DNA of 64,000 nucleotides from Verrucomicrobiaceae bacterium UBA1938 (GTDB lineage Bacteria; Verrucomicrobiota; Verrucomicrobiia; Verrucomicrobiales; Verrucomicrobiaceae). Positions 37,221 through 46,104 of this stretch are shown piece after piece. The notes below the pieces were generated by a model. The model saw only the letters and a program-made list of their open reading frames with translations. It searched no databases and was not told where the DNA came from. Numbering within the stretch: position 1 is the first letter of the stretch; each line of letters starts with the position of its first letter. The position numbers and the translations under genes are program-made. Location: assembly GCA_002336895.1 (NCBI GenBank), contig DDFC01000012.1, positions 1 through 64,000 on the forward strand. Direction: 5' to 3'.

Positions 37221-38825
37221 CTAGTAGCGACGCAGAGTCGTGTCCTGAGGCGTACGAGCGTCATCCGTCTTGGGGTAATCCAAGGTGTAGTGCAATCCGC
37301 GGCTCTCGTGGCGGCGGATGGCACACTCAACAATGAGAGAGGCGGTCTCGACGAGATTACGCAGCTCCAGGATTTCGCTGGTGACACGGTTGTTCCAATA
37401 GAACTCCTGCACCTCCCTTTTGAGGTTCCGCAGGCGGGCTGCGGCGCGCTGGAGGCGCTTGTTGGTGCGGACGATGGAGACGTAGTCCCACATGAGACGA
37501 CGGATTTCATCCCAGTTGTGGTAGATGACCACGAGCTCATCGTTTTCCACCACGCCGCTGGTTTCCCACGGGCGCAGTTCATAGCTCTGCTCCGCCACCT
37601 TACCGAGCGGGATCTTTTTCATCAGGTGGGCGACTGCCCGCTGTGCGGTGACGCAGCACTCGAGCAGCGAATTGCTGGCAAGACGATTGGCCCCATGAAG
37701 GCCGGTGCAGCCCACCTCGCCGACGGCACAGAGGCCGCGGATGTTGGTGGCGCCGTTCACATCTGTGAGCACACCACCGCACTGATAATGCGCGGCGGGC
37801 ACGACAGGGATCGGCTCTTTAGTGATGTCGATACCGACATCGAGGCAGGCTTTCTGAATGTTGGGGAAATGGCTGGCGATGAAATCAGCGGGCTTGTGGC
37901 TGATGTCGAGATAGACACAGGGGCCGCCGGTGCGCTTGATCTCGTGGTCGATGGCACGGGCCACGATGTCTCGCGGAGCCAATGAGCCGCGCGGGTCATA
38001 GCGGTGCATGAACTCCTGCCCGTCTTTGCCAATGAGGCGCGCGCCCTCACCACGCAGCGCCTCGCTGATGAGGAAGGAACGCTTCTGGGGGTGGTAGAGG
38101 CAGGTGGGGTGGAACTGGATGAACTCCATGTCCGAGATGGTGGCGCCAGCACGCCAGGCCATGGCCACACCGTCGCCGGTGGCGACGCGGGGATTGGTGG
38201 TGTAGAGATACACGCGGCCGCAGCCGCCCGTGGCAAGGATCACGCGATCTGAACGGAAGGTGTGCACCTCACCGGTGGTCTCATCGAGCACATACAGGCC
38301 CAGCACGCGATCTTCGGAAACCAGCCCGAGCTTGGCTGTGGTGAGGAGATCGATGGCGTAGTGATTTTCGTAGATAGTGATGTTCGGATGCGTGCGCACG
38401 GTGGCGAGCAGCTTTTCCGTGATCTCCCTGCCGGTGGCATCTGCTGCATGCAGCACGCGGCGCGCGGTGTGGCCTCCTTCACGAGTGAGGTCAAATTCCA
38501 AGTGGCCATCCACGGCCTCCCGCTGGTCAAAATGCACGCCCCATTTCACGAGGTCGGCAATGCGAGCCGGCCCCTCGCTGACAATGGTGCGTACGGCGTC
38601 TTCTTTGCACAGACCAGCGCCGGCGATGAGGGTATCGCTCACATGTTTTTCGACGGAGTCGTTCTCTGCGGTGACACAGGCGATGCCGCCCTGAGCCCAG
38701 TTGGAGTTGGAGTCCAGCACGCCGCGCTTGGTGATCATGACCACCCGGCCATGCTCGGAGGCATGCAGCGCTGCGACCAGACCGCCTGCGCCGGTTCCTA
38801 CGATGATAAAGTCTGCCTCGATCAT
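37221..38825 (-). CDS. nadB: L-aspartate oxidase
   Basis: The protein has 534 residues from the ATG at 38825 (MIEADFIIVGTGAGGLVAAL); a longer frame to 38861 adds residues without family likeness. It oxidises L-aspartate to iminoaspartate with FAD in de novo NAD synthesis. Features are the FAD-binding GTGAGGLVAALHASEHG, NSNWAQGGIACV, HTARRVLHAADATG, ATGGCGRVYLYTTNP, the active-site region HRYDPRGSLAPRDIVARAID, and GLHGANRLASNSLLECCVTA. nadA and nadC are not adjacent. The aldo/keto reductase gene ends 48 nt upstream on the same strand. Confidence 0.96.
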   Translation of the reverse strand: MIEADFIIVGTGAGGLVAALHASEHGRVVMITKRGVLDSNSNWAQGGIACVTAENDSVEKHVSDTLIAGAGLCKEDAVRTIVSEGPARIADLVKWGVHFDQREAVDGHLEFDLTREGGHTARRVLHAADATGREITEKLLATVRTHPNITIYENHYAIDLLTTAKLGLVSEDRVLGLYVLDETTGEVHTFRSDRVILATGGCGRVYLYTTNPRVATGDGVAMAWRAGATISDMEFIQFHPTCLYHPQKRSFLISEALRGEGARLIGKDGQEFMHRYDPRGSLAPRDIVARAIDHEIKRTGGPCVYLDISHKPADFIASHFPNIQKACLDVGIDITKEPIPVVPAAHYQCGGVLTDVNGATNIRGLCAVGEVGCTGLHGANRLASNSLLECCVTAQRAVAHLMKKIPLGKVAEQSYELRPWETSGVVENDELVVIYHNWDEIRRLMWDYVSIVRTNKRLQRAAARLRNLKREVQEFYWNNRVTSEILELRNLVETASLIVECAIRRHESRGLHYTLDYPKTDDARTPQDTTLRRY

Positions 38826-38873
38826 GAATGATTGGTGACTCTTTCGTCGCAGAACCGCCAAGATGCAAATGGG

Positions 38874-39992
38874 CTACCAGCTTGTTCCCAAACTCCAGCG
38901 CGTGGCGAGATCCAGCAGATCCGGGCGCATCGGCCATTCATCGGCACGCGGCTCCTGACCTTCGTGGCGCTGACTGGCGCCCTTGAGGGCCATGCAGCCG
39001 GTGTTGTCCCCGATCTGGCGGATGGTCTCGATCTCTTCCGTGGAAAGGCACTGCTCAGGCAGCGCGGCGAGTTCGTCGAGCTTGCTCTCGATGGAGCGTG
39101 ATCCTTCGCCATGCTCCTGGATGAGGGTGGGCACCACGCTCTTCACGGCGGTGTTTCCGAGAGTCCAGAGGCAGGCCAGCTGAAGCATGGTGAGGCCGTG
39201 CTTCTGTGCGATGGGGCGCACTTTTTCGAGTTTTTCCACCCCGTGCTCGATCCACTCCCCCGGACGATGGGTGCGGTGGTCGCCGTCGCGGAACTTGTGG
39301 CCCGGCTTCACATCATCGTGGAACAGGCCGCCGTAATCGACCACACGGGCCAGGATGTCGACGTTGTTCTTGGCGGCAGCACCGAGAACGTGCTGGCCCG
39401 GCCAGGGCTCGAAGGGGTTGAGGATGATCATGGCCCAGTCCATGCGGTCGCCGAAGCGCTCAAAGCACTCGATCATGTCGAGGGTGAAGCCGTTGGCGGG
39501 TCCGGGGGCGATGCCGAGGCGGTCGGTCAGGCCGTCTGTCTTGAGAGCGGTGAAGGCGTCCCACACTTTGTCACTGGTGTAGCTGATGCTGTCCGGGTTG
39601 TGCAGCATGAGGAGGTCAAACTTGGAGGACTGGCAGCGCTCCAGGCTCTTCTCCGTGGCCATCTTGAGATAGTCGTAGTACTTGTCTGGGCCGCGCAGGG
39701 AGGGATCGGTGAAGCGGGGATAGCCGCGGGATCCCTGGCGGATGCCCTCGTAGATGTCATGGCCCACGATGCCGACGAGGCAGTATTCCTCACGCGGGAT
39801 GCCTTTGAGCGCCTCTCCGAGAAGGGCGTCTGCACGGCCCACGCCGTAGACATCGGCCGTGACGAAGGTGCGCACGCCTTTGGCAAATGAATCGCGCATG
39901 AGCTGCATGTAATGCTCCTCGGAGAGCTGCTCTCCATAGTGCATGAAGCGTCCGCCGCTCCAGGTGCCATAGGCTGTACGTGTGAGATTCAT
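38874..39992 (-). CDS. Aldo/keto reductase family protein
   Basis: The protein has 372 residues. The chain follows the AKR TIM-barrel: TAYGTWSGGRFMHYG, TFVTADVYGVGRADALLGEA (with the D...Y of the catalytic tetrad), KFDLLMLHNPDSISY (K/H region), LGIAPGPANGFTLDMIECFE, NPFEPWPGQHVLGAAAKNNV, and the C-terminal SIESKLDELAALPEQCLSTEE cofactor-end motif. The substrate cannot be deduced. Members of this subgroup are common in Verrucomicrobia and Planctomycetes. It lies between nadB and murG on the same strand, separated from murG by a hairpin. Confidence 0.85.
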   Translation of the reverse strand: MNLTRTAYGTWSGGRFMHYGEQLSEEHYMQLMRDSFAKGVRTFVTADVYGVGRADALLGEALKGIPREEYCLVGIVGHDIYEGIRQGSRGYPRFTDPSLRGPDKYYDYLKMATEKSLERCQSSKFDLLMLHNPDSISYTSDKVWDAFTALKTDGLTDRLGIAPGPANGFTLDMIECFERFGDRMDWAMIILNPFEPWPGQHVLGAAAKNNVDILARVVDYGGLFHDDVKPGHKFRDGDHRTHRPGEWIEHGVEKLEKVRPIAQKHGLTMLQLACLWTLGNTAVKSVVPTLIQEHGEGSRSIESKLDELAALPEQCLSTEEIETIRQIGDNTGCMALKGASQRHEGQEPRADEWPMRPDLLDLATRWSLGTSW

Positions 39993-40040
39993 AAAGGGGT
40001 CAGGTTGGGATTTTGAGGGGGAGGATACATAACGAGCGAG

Positions 40041-40059
40041 CCCCGTGTTTCAAACGGGG
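40041..40059 (-). terminator. Hairpin at the end of the dcw operon
   Basis: CCCCGT (40041-40046) pairs with ACGGGG (40054-40059) over a seven-base loop, about 50 nt after the murG stop and about 50 nt before the aldo/keto reductase start. It may end the long murein operon. There is no T run, so intrinsic termination is uncertain. Confidence 0.3.
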
Positions 40060-40109
40060 ATCATGCCCGGGAGAGTGATAGCGCAGGATTTGGCAAAATC
40101 GGCAAGGAC

Positions 40110-41225
40110 TCAGCCCTGGGCCGTTTTGACCAGCAGGTCGGCGATTTTTTCGGCGGAGTTTTTCACGGCGAGCTTCTGAGCCGCCTTTTTCATCTCGCCG
40201 GCTTTGCGCGTGTCATTGAAGACGCTGCGCACAGCATCGGCCAGGGTGTCGGCATTGAGGTCGCTCTCGCGCATGAGTGTGGCGGCTCCGGCCTGGTCAA
40301 AGATCTCCGCATTGCGGGTCTGGTGATCTTCCGCCGCATAGGGGTAGGGCACCAGCAGGCTGGGAACACCGAAGTAGGCCAGCTCGGACATGGAGGAGGC
40401 GCCCGAGCGGGCGATGGCCAGATCCGCCACGCGGTAGGCGAGGTCCATGCGATGGCAGAAAGCGGCCACATGCTGCTTGAGCAGCGGGTGCTTGGCATAG
40501 ACGTCCCGCACCTCCTCGTAGTCGGTGGGGCCGGCGATGTGCAGCACCTGGATGCCCATTTTTTCAAACTGCTCCAGCGCCATGCCCACGGCGCGGTTCA
40601 CACCACGAGCGCCCTGGCTGCCGCCCATGATGAGCAGGGTGCGCTTGTCCTTGTCCAGCTTGAAGAAAGCACGGGGATCGTCGGTGTTCTGCTTGCGCAT
40701 GCTGCTGCGGATGGGCGTGCCGACCACACGCACGTCCCCGTGCTTGGGGAAGTGGGTCTTGCAGGCATCGAGGCCGCAGAGAACGATGTCGCTGAAGCGG
40801 GCATTGAGGCGGTTGGCCTTGCCTGGGATGGCGTTGCTTTCGTGGATGAGGGTGCTGCAGCCTTCCTTGCGCCCGGCATAGAGCGGAGCAAAGGAGGTGA
40901 AGCCGCCCATGCCAAGCACCACGTCCACCTGATTGTCGCGGATGATTTTGCGGCAGGCCTTGGTACCCTGCCAGAGTCCTTTGAGGAAGCCGAACATCTT
41001 GGGCGACCACGGCTTTGGCATGGCGAGAAACGGCATTTTCTCAAACCGAAGCTCCGGGTGCCCGGAGGCAGCCAGGGTGTCGATCTTCTTTTCGCTGATG
41101 AGGAGGGTCACATCGTGACCACGGGAGGCAAGGACCTCACCGACGGCGATCCCGGGGAACAAATGCCCTCCGGTGCCACCACACGCGATGAGCACGTGGA
41201 TGGACTTCGAATTTTTCTGTTTCAC
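40110..41225 (-). CDS. murG: UDP-GlcNAc:undecaprenyl-PP-MurNAc-pentapeptide GlcNAc transferase
   Basis: The protein has 371 residues from a GTG at 41225. It adds GlcNAc to lipid I to make lipid II at the inner face of the membrane. Family signatures: VLIACGGTGGHLFPGIAVGE (first glycine loop), VLGMGGFTSFAPLYAGRKEG, LIHESNAIPGKANRLNARFS, LIMGGSQGARGVNRAVGMAL, and ARSGASSMSELAYFGVPSLL followed by VPYPYAAEDHQTRNAE (UDP-sugar binding). It is the last gene of the dcw operon, 14 nt after ftsW. Confidence 0.96.
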   Translation of the reverse strand: MKQKNSKSIHVLIACGGTGGHLFPGIAVGEVLASRGHDVTLLISEKKIDTLAASGHPELRFEKMPFLAMPKPWSPKMFGFLKGLWQGTKACRKIIRDNQVDVVLGMGGFTSFAPLYAGRKEGCSTLIHESNAIPGKANRLNARFSDIVLCGLDACKTHFPKHGDVRVVGTPIRSSMRKQNTDDPRAFFKLDKDKRTLLIMGGSQGARGVNRAVGMALEQFEKMGIQVLHIAGPTDYEEVRDVYAKHPLLKQHVAAFCHRMDLAYRVADLAIARSGASSMSELAYFGVPSLLVPYPYAAEDHQTRNAEIFDQAGAATLMRESDLNADTLADAVRSVFNDTRKAGEMKKAAQKLAVKNSAEKIADLLVKTAQG

Positions 41226-41239
41226 TAAGATTCAAAAGG

Positions 41240-42400
41240 CTAAAGCTGTGGTGTCCAGCGGCGCTTTCTGCGGATCACGGGAAGCTGATCCCAAGTCAGA
41301 TGCACGCCCTGGCGATGGATGTTGATCAGGATGCCAACCGCGACCATCGCGGCGACCAGGCTGGACCCTCCGTAACTTACGAAGGGCAGTGGCAATCCCT
41401 TGTTGGGCAGCAAAGCAGTGGTCACGCCCATGTTCAAGAGCGCTTCCATTCCGAGCAAAAATGTAAGTCCGGCACCTAAAAGCTTGCCAAAACGGTTCGG
41501 GGCGTACGCGGAAACGACCATTCCGGCCATGACCAGCACGGCAAAAGCCAGCACCACCACGGCCGTGCCGCGCAGGCCCAGCTCCTCCCCGACCATGGGG
41601 AAAATGAAGTCCGTGTGAGCTTCCGGCAGGTAGGAGAGCTTCATGCGCCCCTCCCCCAGCCCGCGGCCTTCCAGACCGCCGGAACCGAAGGCCAGCTTGG
41701 ACACCCACTGCTGGAGACCGAGATCCTCCCGGTGTTTTTCCAGATCGAAGGTGACCATGATGCGCTCAAAGCGGTTGGGCAGGAACTTGATCCCGGCCGC
41801 GAGACCGCCACCGCAGAGCAGGACGATGATGGCCAGGTAGCGCATTTTGGAGCCCGCCACAAACATGACCCCCAGCCCCACAGCGGAGGCCAGCAAGGCA
41901 CTGCCGAGGTCGAACTCGCAGCCGATCAGGGCCACGACTCCAAGCAGCATCAAGCCGGGCAGCACAAAGCCGCGCCAAAAAGTGCGTGTGAGAGCCTGGT
42001 GCGTGCCGTACCAACCCGCCAGCGCGATGATCAGGGCGATCTTGGCAAATTCCGAAGGCTGCACCCGGAAGCCGCCCACCCCCAGAGCCTGCAGGCCGAT
42101 CCAGCGACGGGAGCCGTTGATCTTCACGCCAATCATGGGCACATAGCACAGAGCCAGCAGCACAGCGGCAGCGATGAGGATATGCCAGCGCCAGCGCATC
42201 CACACGTTGTAGTCCACCAAAGCCATGAGCACGCAGGCCACAGTGGCCACAGCCAGCCAGCCCAGCTGACGCCAGAGCGTGACATAGTCCTCACTGCCTT
42301 CGTGCGCGAGTTCGAAGGTCGTGCTCGCCAGCATGGTGATGCCCAGCGCTATCAAAGACAGCACCGCCAGCATGAAGAGGAGGATGGAGTATTTGGCCAT
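41240..42400 (-). CDS. ftsW: FtsW, SEDS peptidoglycan glycosyltransferase for cell division
   Basis: The protein has 386 residues with about ten hydrophobic segments, starting MAKYSILLFMLAVLSLIALG. SEDS-family marks are GSRRWIGLQALGVGGFRVQP, SEFAKIALIIALAGWY, DLGSALLASAVGLGVMFVAG, LSYLPEAHTDFIFPMVGEEL and GLPLPFVSYGGSSLVAAMVA. It polymerises lipid II together with a class B penicillin-binding protein (FtsI, encoded in the same operon). Its position between the LysM gene and murG supports FtsW rather than RodA. Confidence 0.95.
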   Translation of the reverse strand: MAKYSILLFMLAVLSLIALGITMLASTTFELAHEGSEDYVTLWRQLGWLAVATVACVLMALVDYNVWMRWRWHILIAAAVLLALCYVPMIGVKINGSRRWIGLQALGVGGFRVQPSEFAKIALIIALAGWYGTHQALTRTFWRGFVLPGLMLLGVVALIGCEFDLGSALLASAVGLGVMFVAGSKMRYLAIIVLLCGGGLAAGIKFLPNRFERIMVTFDLEKHREDLGLQQWVSKLAFGSGGLEGRGLGEGRMKLSYLPEAHTDFIFPMVGEELGLRGTAVVVLAFAVLVMAGMVVSAYAPNRFGKLLGAGLTFLLGMEALLNMGVTTALLPNKGLPLPFVSYGGSSLVAAMVAVGILINIHRQGVHLTWDQLPVIRRKRRWTPQL

Positions 42401-42424
42401 GCAGCCTGCAGCAGTGAAGGATGA

Positions 42425-43603
42425 TTACTTCGCAGGAATGACCAGCTTCATTCCATCGCGCATGGCGTTGGGGTTTTTGATGTTGTTGGCTTTCTGAATG
42501 GCGGCCACGGAGACTCCATACTTGGAAGCGAGGCGGTAGAGCGTCTCGCCCGATTTCAGCGTGTGGATGCGGGAAGACGAAGGCTTGGCAGCCGTCTTGG
42601 GCAGTGCATCTGCAGAGGTCTTTTTAGCCGTTTCAGACTTTTCAGTCTTCTTCGTGGCAGGAGGCGTCTCAGCGATCTTTTTGAGCATCTGCGTGGGCGG
42701 CGGCACCGGGGTGGGCTTTGCCAGCGGCTTGACCTCAGCCTTTGCCGTCTGCCTGGCTTCCTCGCGGGGCCGGGTGGTGTCTGCCTTGGGAGCATTTTCT
42801 TCCAGGAGGGAGACCGCATGTGGATTGGAGGGGCGCGGTAGTGCAGCGACTTGAGCCGCTGGAGCTGGAGCCGTAGCCGGCGTGTTTGCCGCAGCCACCA
42901 GAGAAGTGGTGGCAGGAGGCGCCTCGAGAGGAGTCAGCGGAGAAATGGGCGTCATGGTGGCAGCGGAGAGGCTGGCAGGAGCATCTGACGGCTTCACAGC
43001 CTCGCTAGGAACCTTGGTGGCAGGCGGCTGGTCGCGAGTGACCGGCAGGGCCTTGGGGGCCTCGTCCTTGGCAGCCACGGGGCGCAGGGTTTTGGGGTCC
43101 ACAGGGATGGCGCTGGGCACGGCCTGCTTGGGCACGCGCAGGGTGGTGCCAGGACCGATCTGCAGACCTTTGTCGATCATGTTCAGGCGGGTGATCTCAG
43201 CCTCGGTGGTGCCGAACTTGGCCGCGATGGATTTGATCGAGTCGCCCGAGTGCATCTCGTAGTTGTCATACTGCTCCGTGTCCGCCACCGCCCGGGCCTG
43301 GGCGCTGACGACTTCGGGAGCGGTCACCGGCAGGCCGCTGCCGGTATTCAGCGCACGCGCGGCCTGGGTGACGGTCTGCTGGGGCTTTTCGTCACTGCCG
43401 AGGAAATCATAGATGATGATGCCGCCGATGAGGACGACATGGATCAGCAGCATGACGACAAACATGCGCGCCATGCCGGAATTGGGCTCGTGCTGATTCC
43501 ATTCGCCTTCTTCGGTCACGAGCGCCACGCGGTGGCGGTGCCGCTCGCCGTCCATCAGGTTCAGGAGCAGCTTGGCTTCTTTAGGCTTGGGTTTCATCTT
43601 CAT
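42425..43603 (-). CDS. Bitopic membrane protein with two LysM domains
   Basis: The protein has 392 residues. A basic cytoplasmic N-terminus (MKMKPKPKEAKLLLNLMDGE) is followed by one transmembrane helix at about 44-66 (ARMFVVMLLIHVVLIGGIII). The first LysM domain (about 114-160: NYEMHSGDSIKSIAAKFGTT) is followed by a roughly 180-residue Ala/Pro/Lys-rich linker. A second LysM domain (about 345-392: HTLKSGETLYRLASKYGVSV) ends the chain. LysM domains bind peptidoglycan GlcNAc chains. The gene sits inside the dcw operon between murD and ftsW, where most bacteria have nothing comparable, so a role in septal wall synthesis or anchoring is inferred. No catalytic domain is seen. Confidence 0.88.
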   Translation of the reverse strand: MKMKPKPKEAKLLLNLMDGERHRHRVALVTEEGEWNQHEPNSGMARMFVVMLLIHVVLIGGIIIYDFLGSDEKPQQTVTQAARALNTGSGLPVTAPEVVSAQARAVADTEQYDNYEMHSGDSIKSIAAKFGTTEAEITRLNMIDKGLQIGPGTTLRVPKQAVPSAIPVDPKTLRPVAAKDEAPKALPVTRDQPPATKVPSEAVKPSDAPASLSAATMTPISPLTPLEAPPATTSLVAAANTPATAPAPAAQVAALPRPSNPHAVSLLEENAPKADTTRPREEARQTAKAEVKPLAKPTPVPPPTQMLKKIAETPPATKKTEKSETAKKTSADALPKTAAKPSSSRIHTLKSGETLYRLASKYGVSVAAIQKANNIKNPNAMRDGMKLVIPAK

Positions 43604-43647
43604 AACACCTACGGGTCAGGGATTGTCGGGATTGCGTGTAATAAAAT

Positions 43648-44952
43648 TCAATTCAATGAGGCAACAGCGTCGCGAAACACCTCGCCACGCTGGGCGTAGC
43701 CGGTGTACATGTCGAAGGACGAGGTTCCCGGACTGAGGATGATGGCATCTCCAGACTGGGAAAGAGCGGTGGCCTGCCGCACGGCGTCCGCCATGTCAGC
43801 GGCACACTGGCAGGGCAGCAGGTCACCAAAGGTCTGCTGCAGCTGCTGCGCGATCTCTCCGATAAGCACCATCGCGCGCACCTGCCCGTTGAGCTCGGAG
43901 CGCAGGGGAGTGTAATCGAGCTCCTTGTCCTTGCCGCCAGCGATCAGCACGATCGGGCGCTCCTGAGAGCGCAGGCAGGCCTCCAGCGCATGGAGGTTGG
44001 TGGCCTTGGAGTCGTTGATGTATTCGCGATCTCGCAGGGTGCGCACCAGCTCGCAGCGGTGGCGCGGCGGCTCGTAACTCTCCATTGCCTTCAGCATGTC
44101 GGCAAACTGCAGTCCGTAAACGCGGCCGGTCATCAGCGCGGCGAGCACGTTTTCCATGTTGTGCTTTCCACGCAGCTTCAGCCCGCTGGCGCTGCCGATC
44201 TTTTCGCCGTGGTGATAGAATGCGCCGTCGCGATAAGTGTAGTCAGCCTCCGCTCCATAGGCGGAGAAAGTCCAGCGCTGCGCCGCGCCGGAAGAGACGC
44301 TTTCCCCTGCACGAACGATGGCGACATCCTCTGCCGTGACGTTTTCAAAGATGCGGGCCTTGGCCTTGTAGTAGGACTGCATGTCCGGATAACGGTCCAG
44401 ATGATCCGGTGCAAAGTTCAGCCACAGGCTGGCACGGGCGCGGAAGTCGCGGATGGTTTCCAGCTGGAAACTGCTGATCTCCAATGCGAGCACATCATAG
44501 TGCACGCCGCTGGCAACGACTTCGCTGAGGGACATGCCGTGATTGCCGCAAGGCACGGACTTCATGCCGCAGCCGTTGAAGAGAGTGGCAATGAGTTCGG
44601 TGCAGGTGCTTTTGCCATTGGTGCCGGTGATGGCAGCCAGCGCCATGTCGGTCAGCTGGAAGGCGAACTCCGTCTCTCCCACGAGCGGCACGCCGGCATC
44701 GGTGAACTTCTTTGGCAGCGGCCAGTGTTCATCCAGGCCGGGGCTGATGATGACCTTGTGAAAGTCGCCGGGCTTGACGACCAAGTCGCGTGCGGGCTGC
44801 CCGAGCACGCAGCGGAAGTCCTCGACCTGCCTGGCCTTGTCACCTTCATCAAAGATCGTCACCTCCGCGCCATGCAGGCGCGCCAGACGCGCGGCACCGA
44901 GGCCGCTGCGACCAGCACCGAGAATGGCGAAGTGTTGTGAGGCGAAACGCAT
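43648..44952 (-). CDS. murD: UDP-N-acetylmuramoyl-L-alanine--D-glutamate ligase
   Basis: The protein has 434 residues. It adds D-Glu to UDP-MurNAc-L-Ala. Signatures are the N-terminal HFAILGAGRSGLGAARLARL, ATP-binding ITGTNGKSTCTELIATLF, LEISSFQLETIRDFRARASL, LNFAPDHLDRYPDMQSYYKA, and YINDSKATNLHALEACL with LIAGGKDKELDYTPL in the C-terminal domain. Only 6 nt separate it from the end of mraY. Confidence 0.96.
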   Translation of the reverse strand: MRFASQHFAILGAGRSGLGAARLARLHGAEVTIFDEGDKARQVEDFRCVLGQPARDLVVKPGDFHKVIISPGLDEHWPLPKKFTDAGVPLVGETEFAFQLTDMALAAITGTNGKSTCTELIATLFNGCGMKSVPCGNHGMSLSEVVASGVHYDVLALEISSFQLETIRDFRARASLWLNFAPDHLDRYPDMQSYYKAKARIFENVTAEDVAIVRAGESVSSGAAQRWTFSAYGAEADYTYRDGAFYHHGEKIGSASGLKLRGKHNMENVLAALMTGRVYGLQFADMLKAMESYEPPRHRCELVRTLRDREYINDSKATNLHALEACLRSQERPIVLIAGGKDKELDYTPLRSELNGQVRAMVLIGEIAQQLQQTFGDLLPCQCAADMADAVRQATALSQSGDAIILSPGTSSFDMYTGYAQRGEVFRDAVASLN

Positions 44953-44958
44953 GATTTT

Positions 44959-46104
44959 TTAACGAAGCTTGAGCGTGGCGAGGCCGAGCATGGCAAAGAA
45001 CAAGGAGAGGACCCAGAAGCGCACGATGACCTGGTTCTCATGCCAGCCACCGAGCTCAAAGTGATGATGGATCGGAGCCATGCGGAAGATGCGCTTGCCG
45101 CGCTTCTTGAAGCTCCAGACCTGCAGGATGACACTCATGGCCTCCATGACGAAAACGCCGCCGACGAGGGCGAGCACGATCTCCTGCTTGCAGCCGATGG
45201 CCAGCGAGGCGATGCAGCCGCCAAGAGCCAATGAGCCGGTATCTCCCATGAACATCTTGGCCGGATGTGCATTGAACCAGAGGAAGCCGAGGCAGGCGCC
45301 AGCCATGGCCATGGCCACGATGGGCAGTTCATTAGCAAGGCTGTTGTGCGCCACGCCGAGATAATCGGAGTACTTGGCATTCCCGCAGACGTAGCCAAAC
45401 GCGGCATAGGCCAGCGAGGTGGTGATGGAGCAGCCGGTGGCCAGACCGTCGAGGCCGTCGGTGAGGTTCACTGCATTGGAAGAACCCACAATGATGAGGG
45501 CGAACAGACCAACGGCAAAGAGGTGCATGTCCGTGATCACCGCATCTTTCACAAACGGGATGTACAGAGCGCGGAGGGTGATGCCGTTTTCTCCAGGAAC
45601 GGCATAAGCGAAAAGAAGACCGGCCACGATGGCCACCGAGGTCTGCCAGATGAGCTTGGTGCGGGCGCTGACGCCCTTGGAGTTTTTTTTGCTGATCTTG
45701 AGATAGTCATCTCGAAAGCCCAGTGCCCCGAGACCGATGGTGGTGAAGAGGACGGTCCAGACCATGATGTTGTCCCACTTGGCCCACAGGAGCGTGGAAA
45801 GAACAATGGCGGAGAGGATGAGAATGCCGCCCATGGTGGGGGTGCCGGCCTTCTTACCGTGGAGCTCGTGCAGCTTGTGCACCTCTTCAGCCGTGCGGAT
45901 CGGCTGACCGATCTTGAGGGAGATGAGCTTACGGATCAGGCGATCACCATACATGAGGGAGAACGCGAAGGCTGTGAGCGCTGCACCACCGGCACGGAAG
46001 GTGTGGTATTTGAAGAGATTGAGGATCTTGTACAGAGCAGCGTCATCGCTGATCCAATGATGAGCGATGAGCCATTCCCTGAATTCGTAAAGCCAGTACA
46101 TCAT
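44959..46104 (-). CDS. mraY: Phospho-N-acetylmuramoyl-pentapeptide transferase
   Basis: The protein has 381 residues from the ATG at 46104 (MMYWLYEFREWLIAHHWISD), which overlaps the murF stop as ATGA. The longer frame upstream is murF shadow. It is a multi-pass enzyme that makes lipid I. Family motifs: HKLHELHGKKAGTPTMGGIL, GALGFRDDYLKISKKNSKGV, NAVNLTDGLDGLATG (catalytic Asp cluster), HPAKMFMGDTGSLALGGCIA, and APIHHHFELGGWHENQVIVR. Confidence 0.96.
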   Translation of the reverse strand: MMYWLYEFREWLIAHHWISDDAALYKILNLFKYHTFRAGGAALTAFAFSLMYGDRLIRKLISLKIGQPIRTAEEVHKLHELHGKKAGTPTMGGILILSAIVLSTLLWAKWDNIMVWTVLFTTIGLGALGFRDDYLKISKKNSKGVSARTKLIWQTSVAIVAGLLFAYAVPGENGITLRALYIPFVKDAVITDMHLFAVGLFALIIVGSSNAVNLTDGLDGLATGCSITTSLAYAAFGYVCGNAKYSDYLGVAHNSLANELPIVAMAMAGACLGFLWFNAHPAKMFMGDTGSLALGGCIASLAIGCKQEIVLALVGGVFVMEAMSVILQVWSFKKRGKRIFRMAPIHHHFELGGWHENQVIVRFWVLSLFFAMLGLATLKLR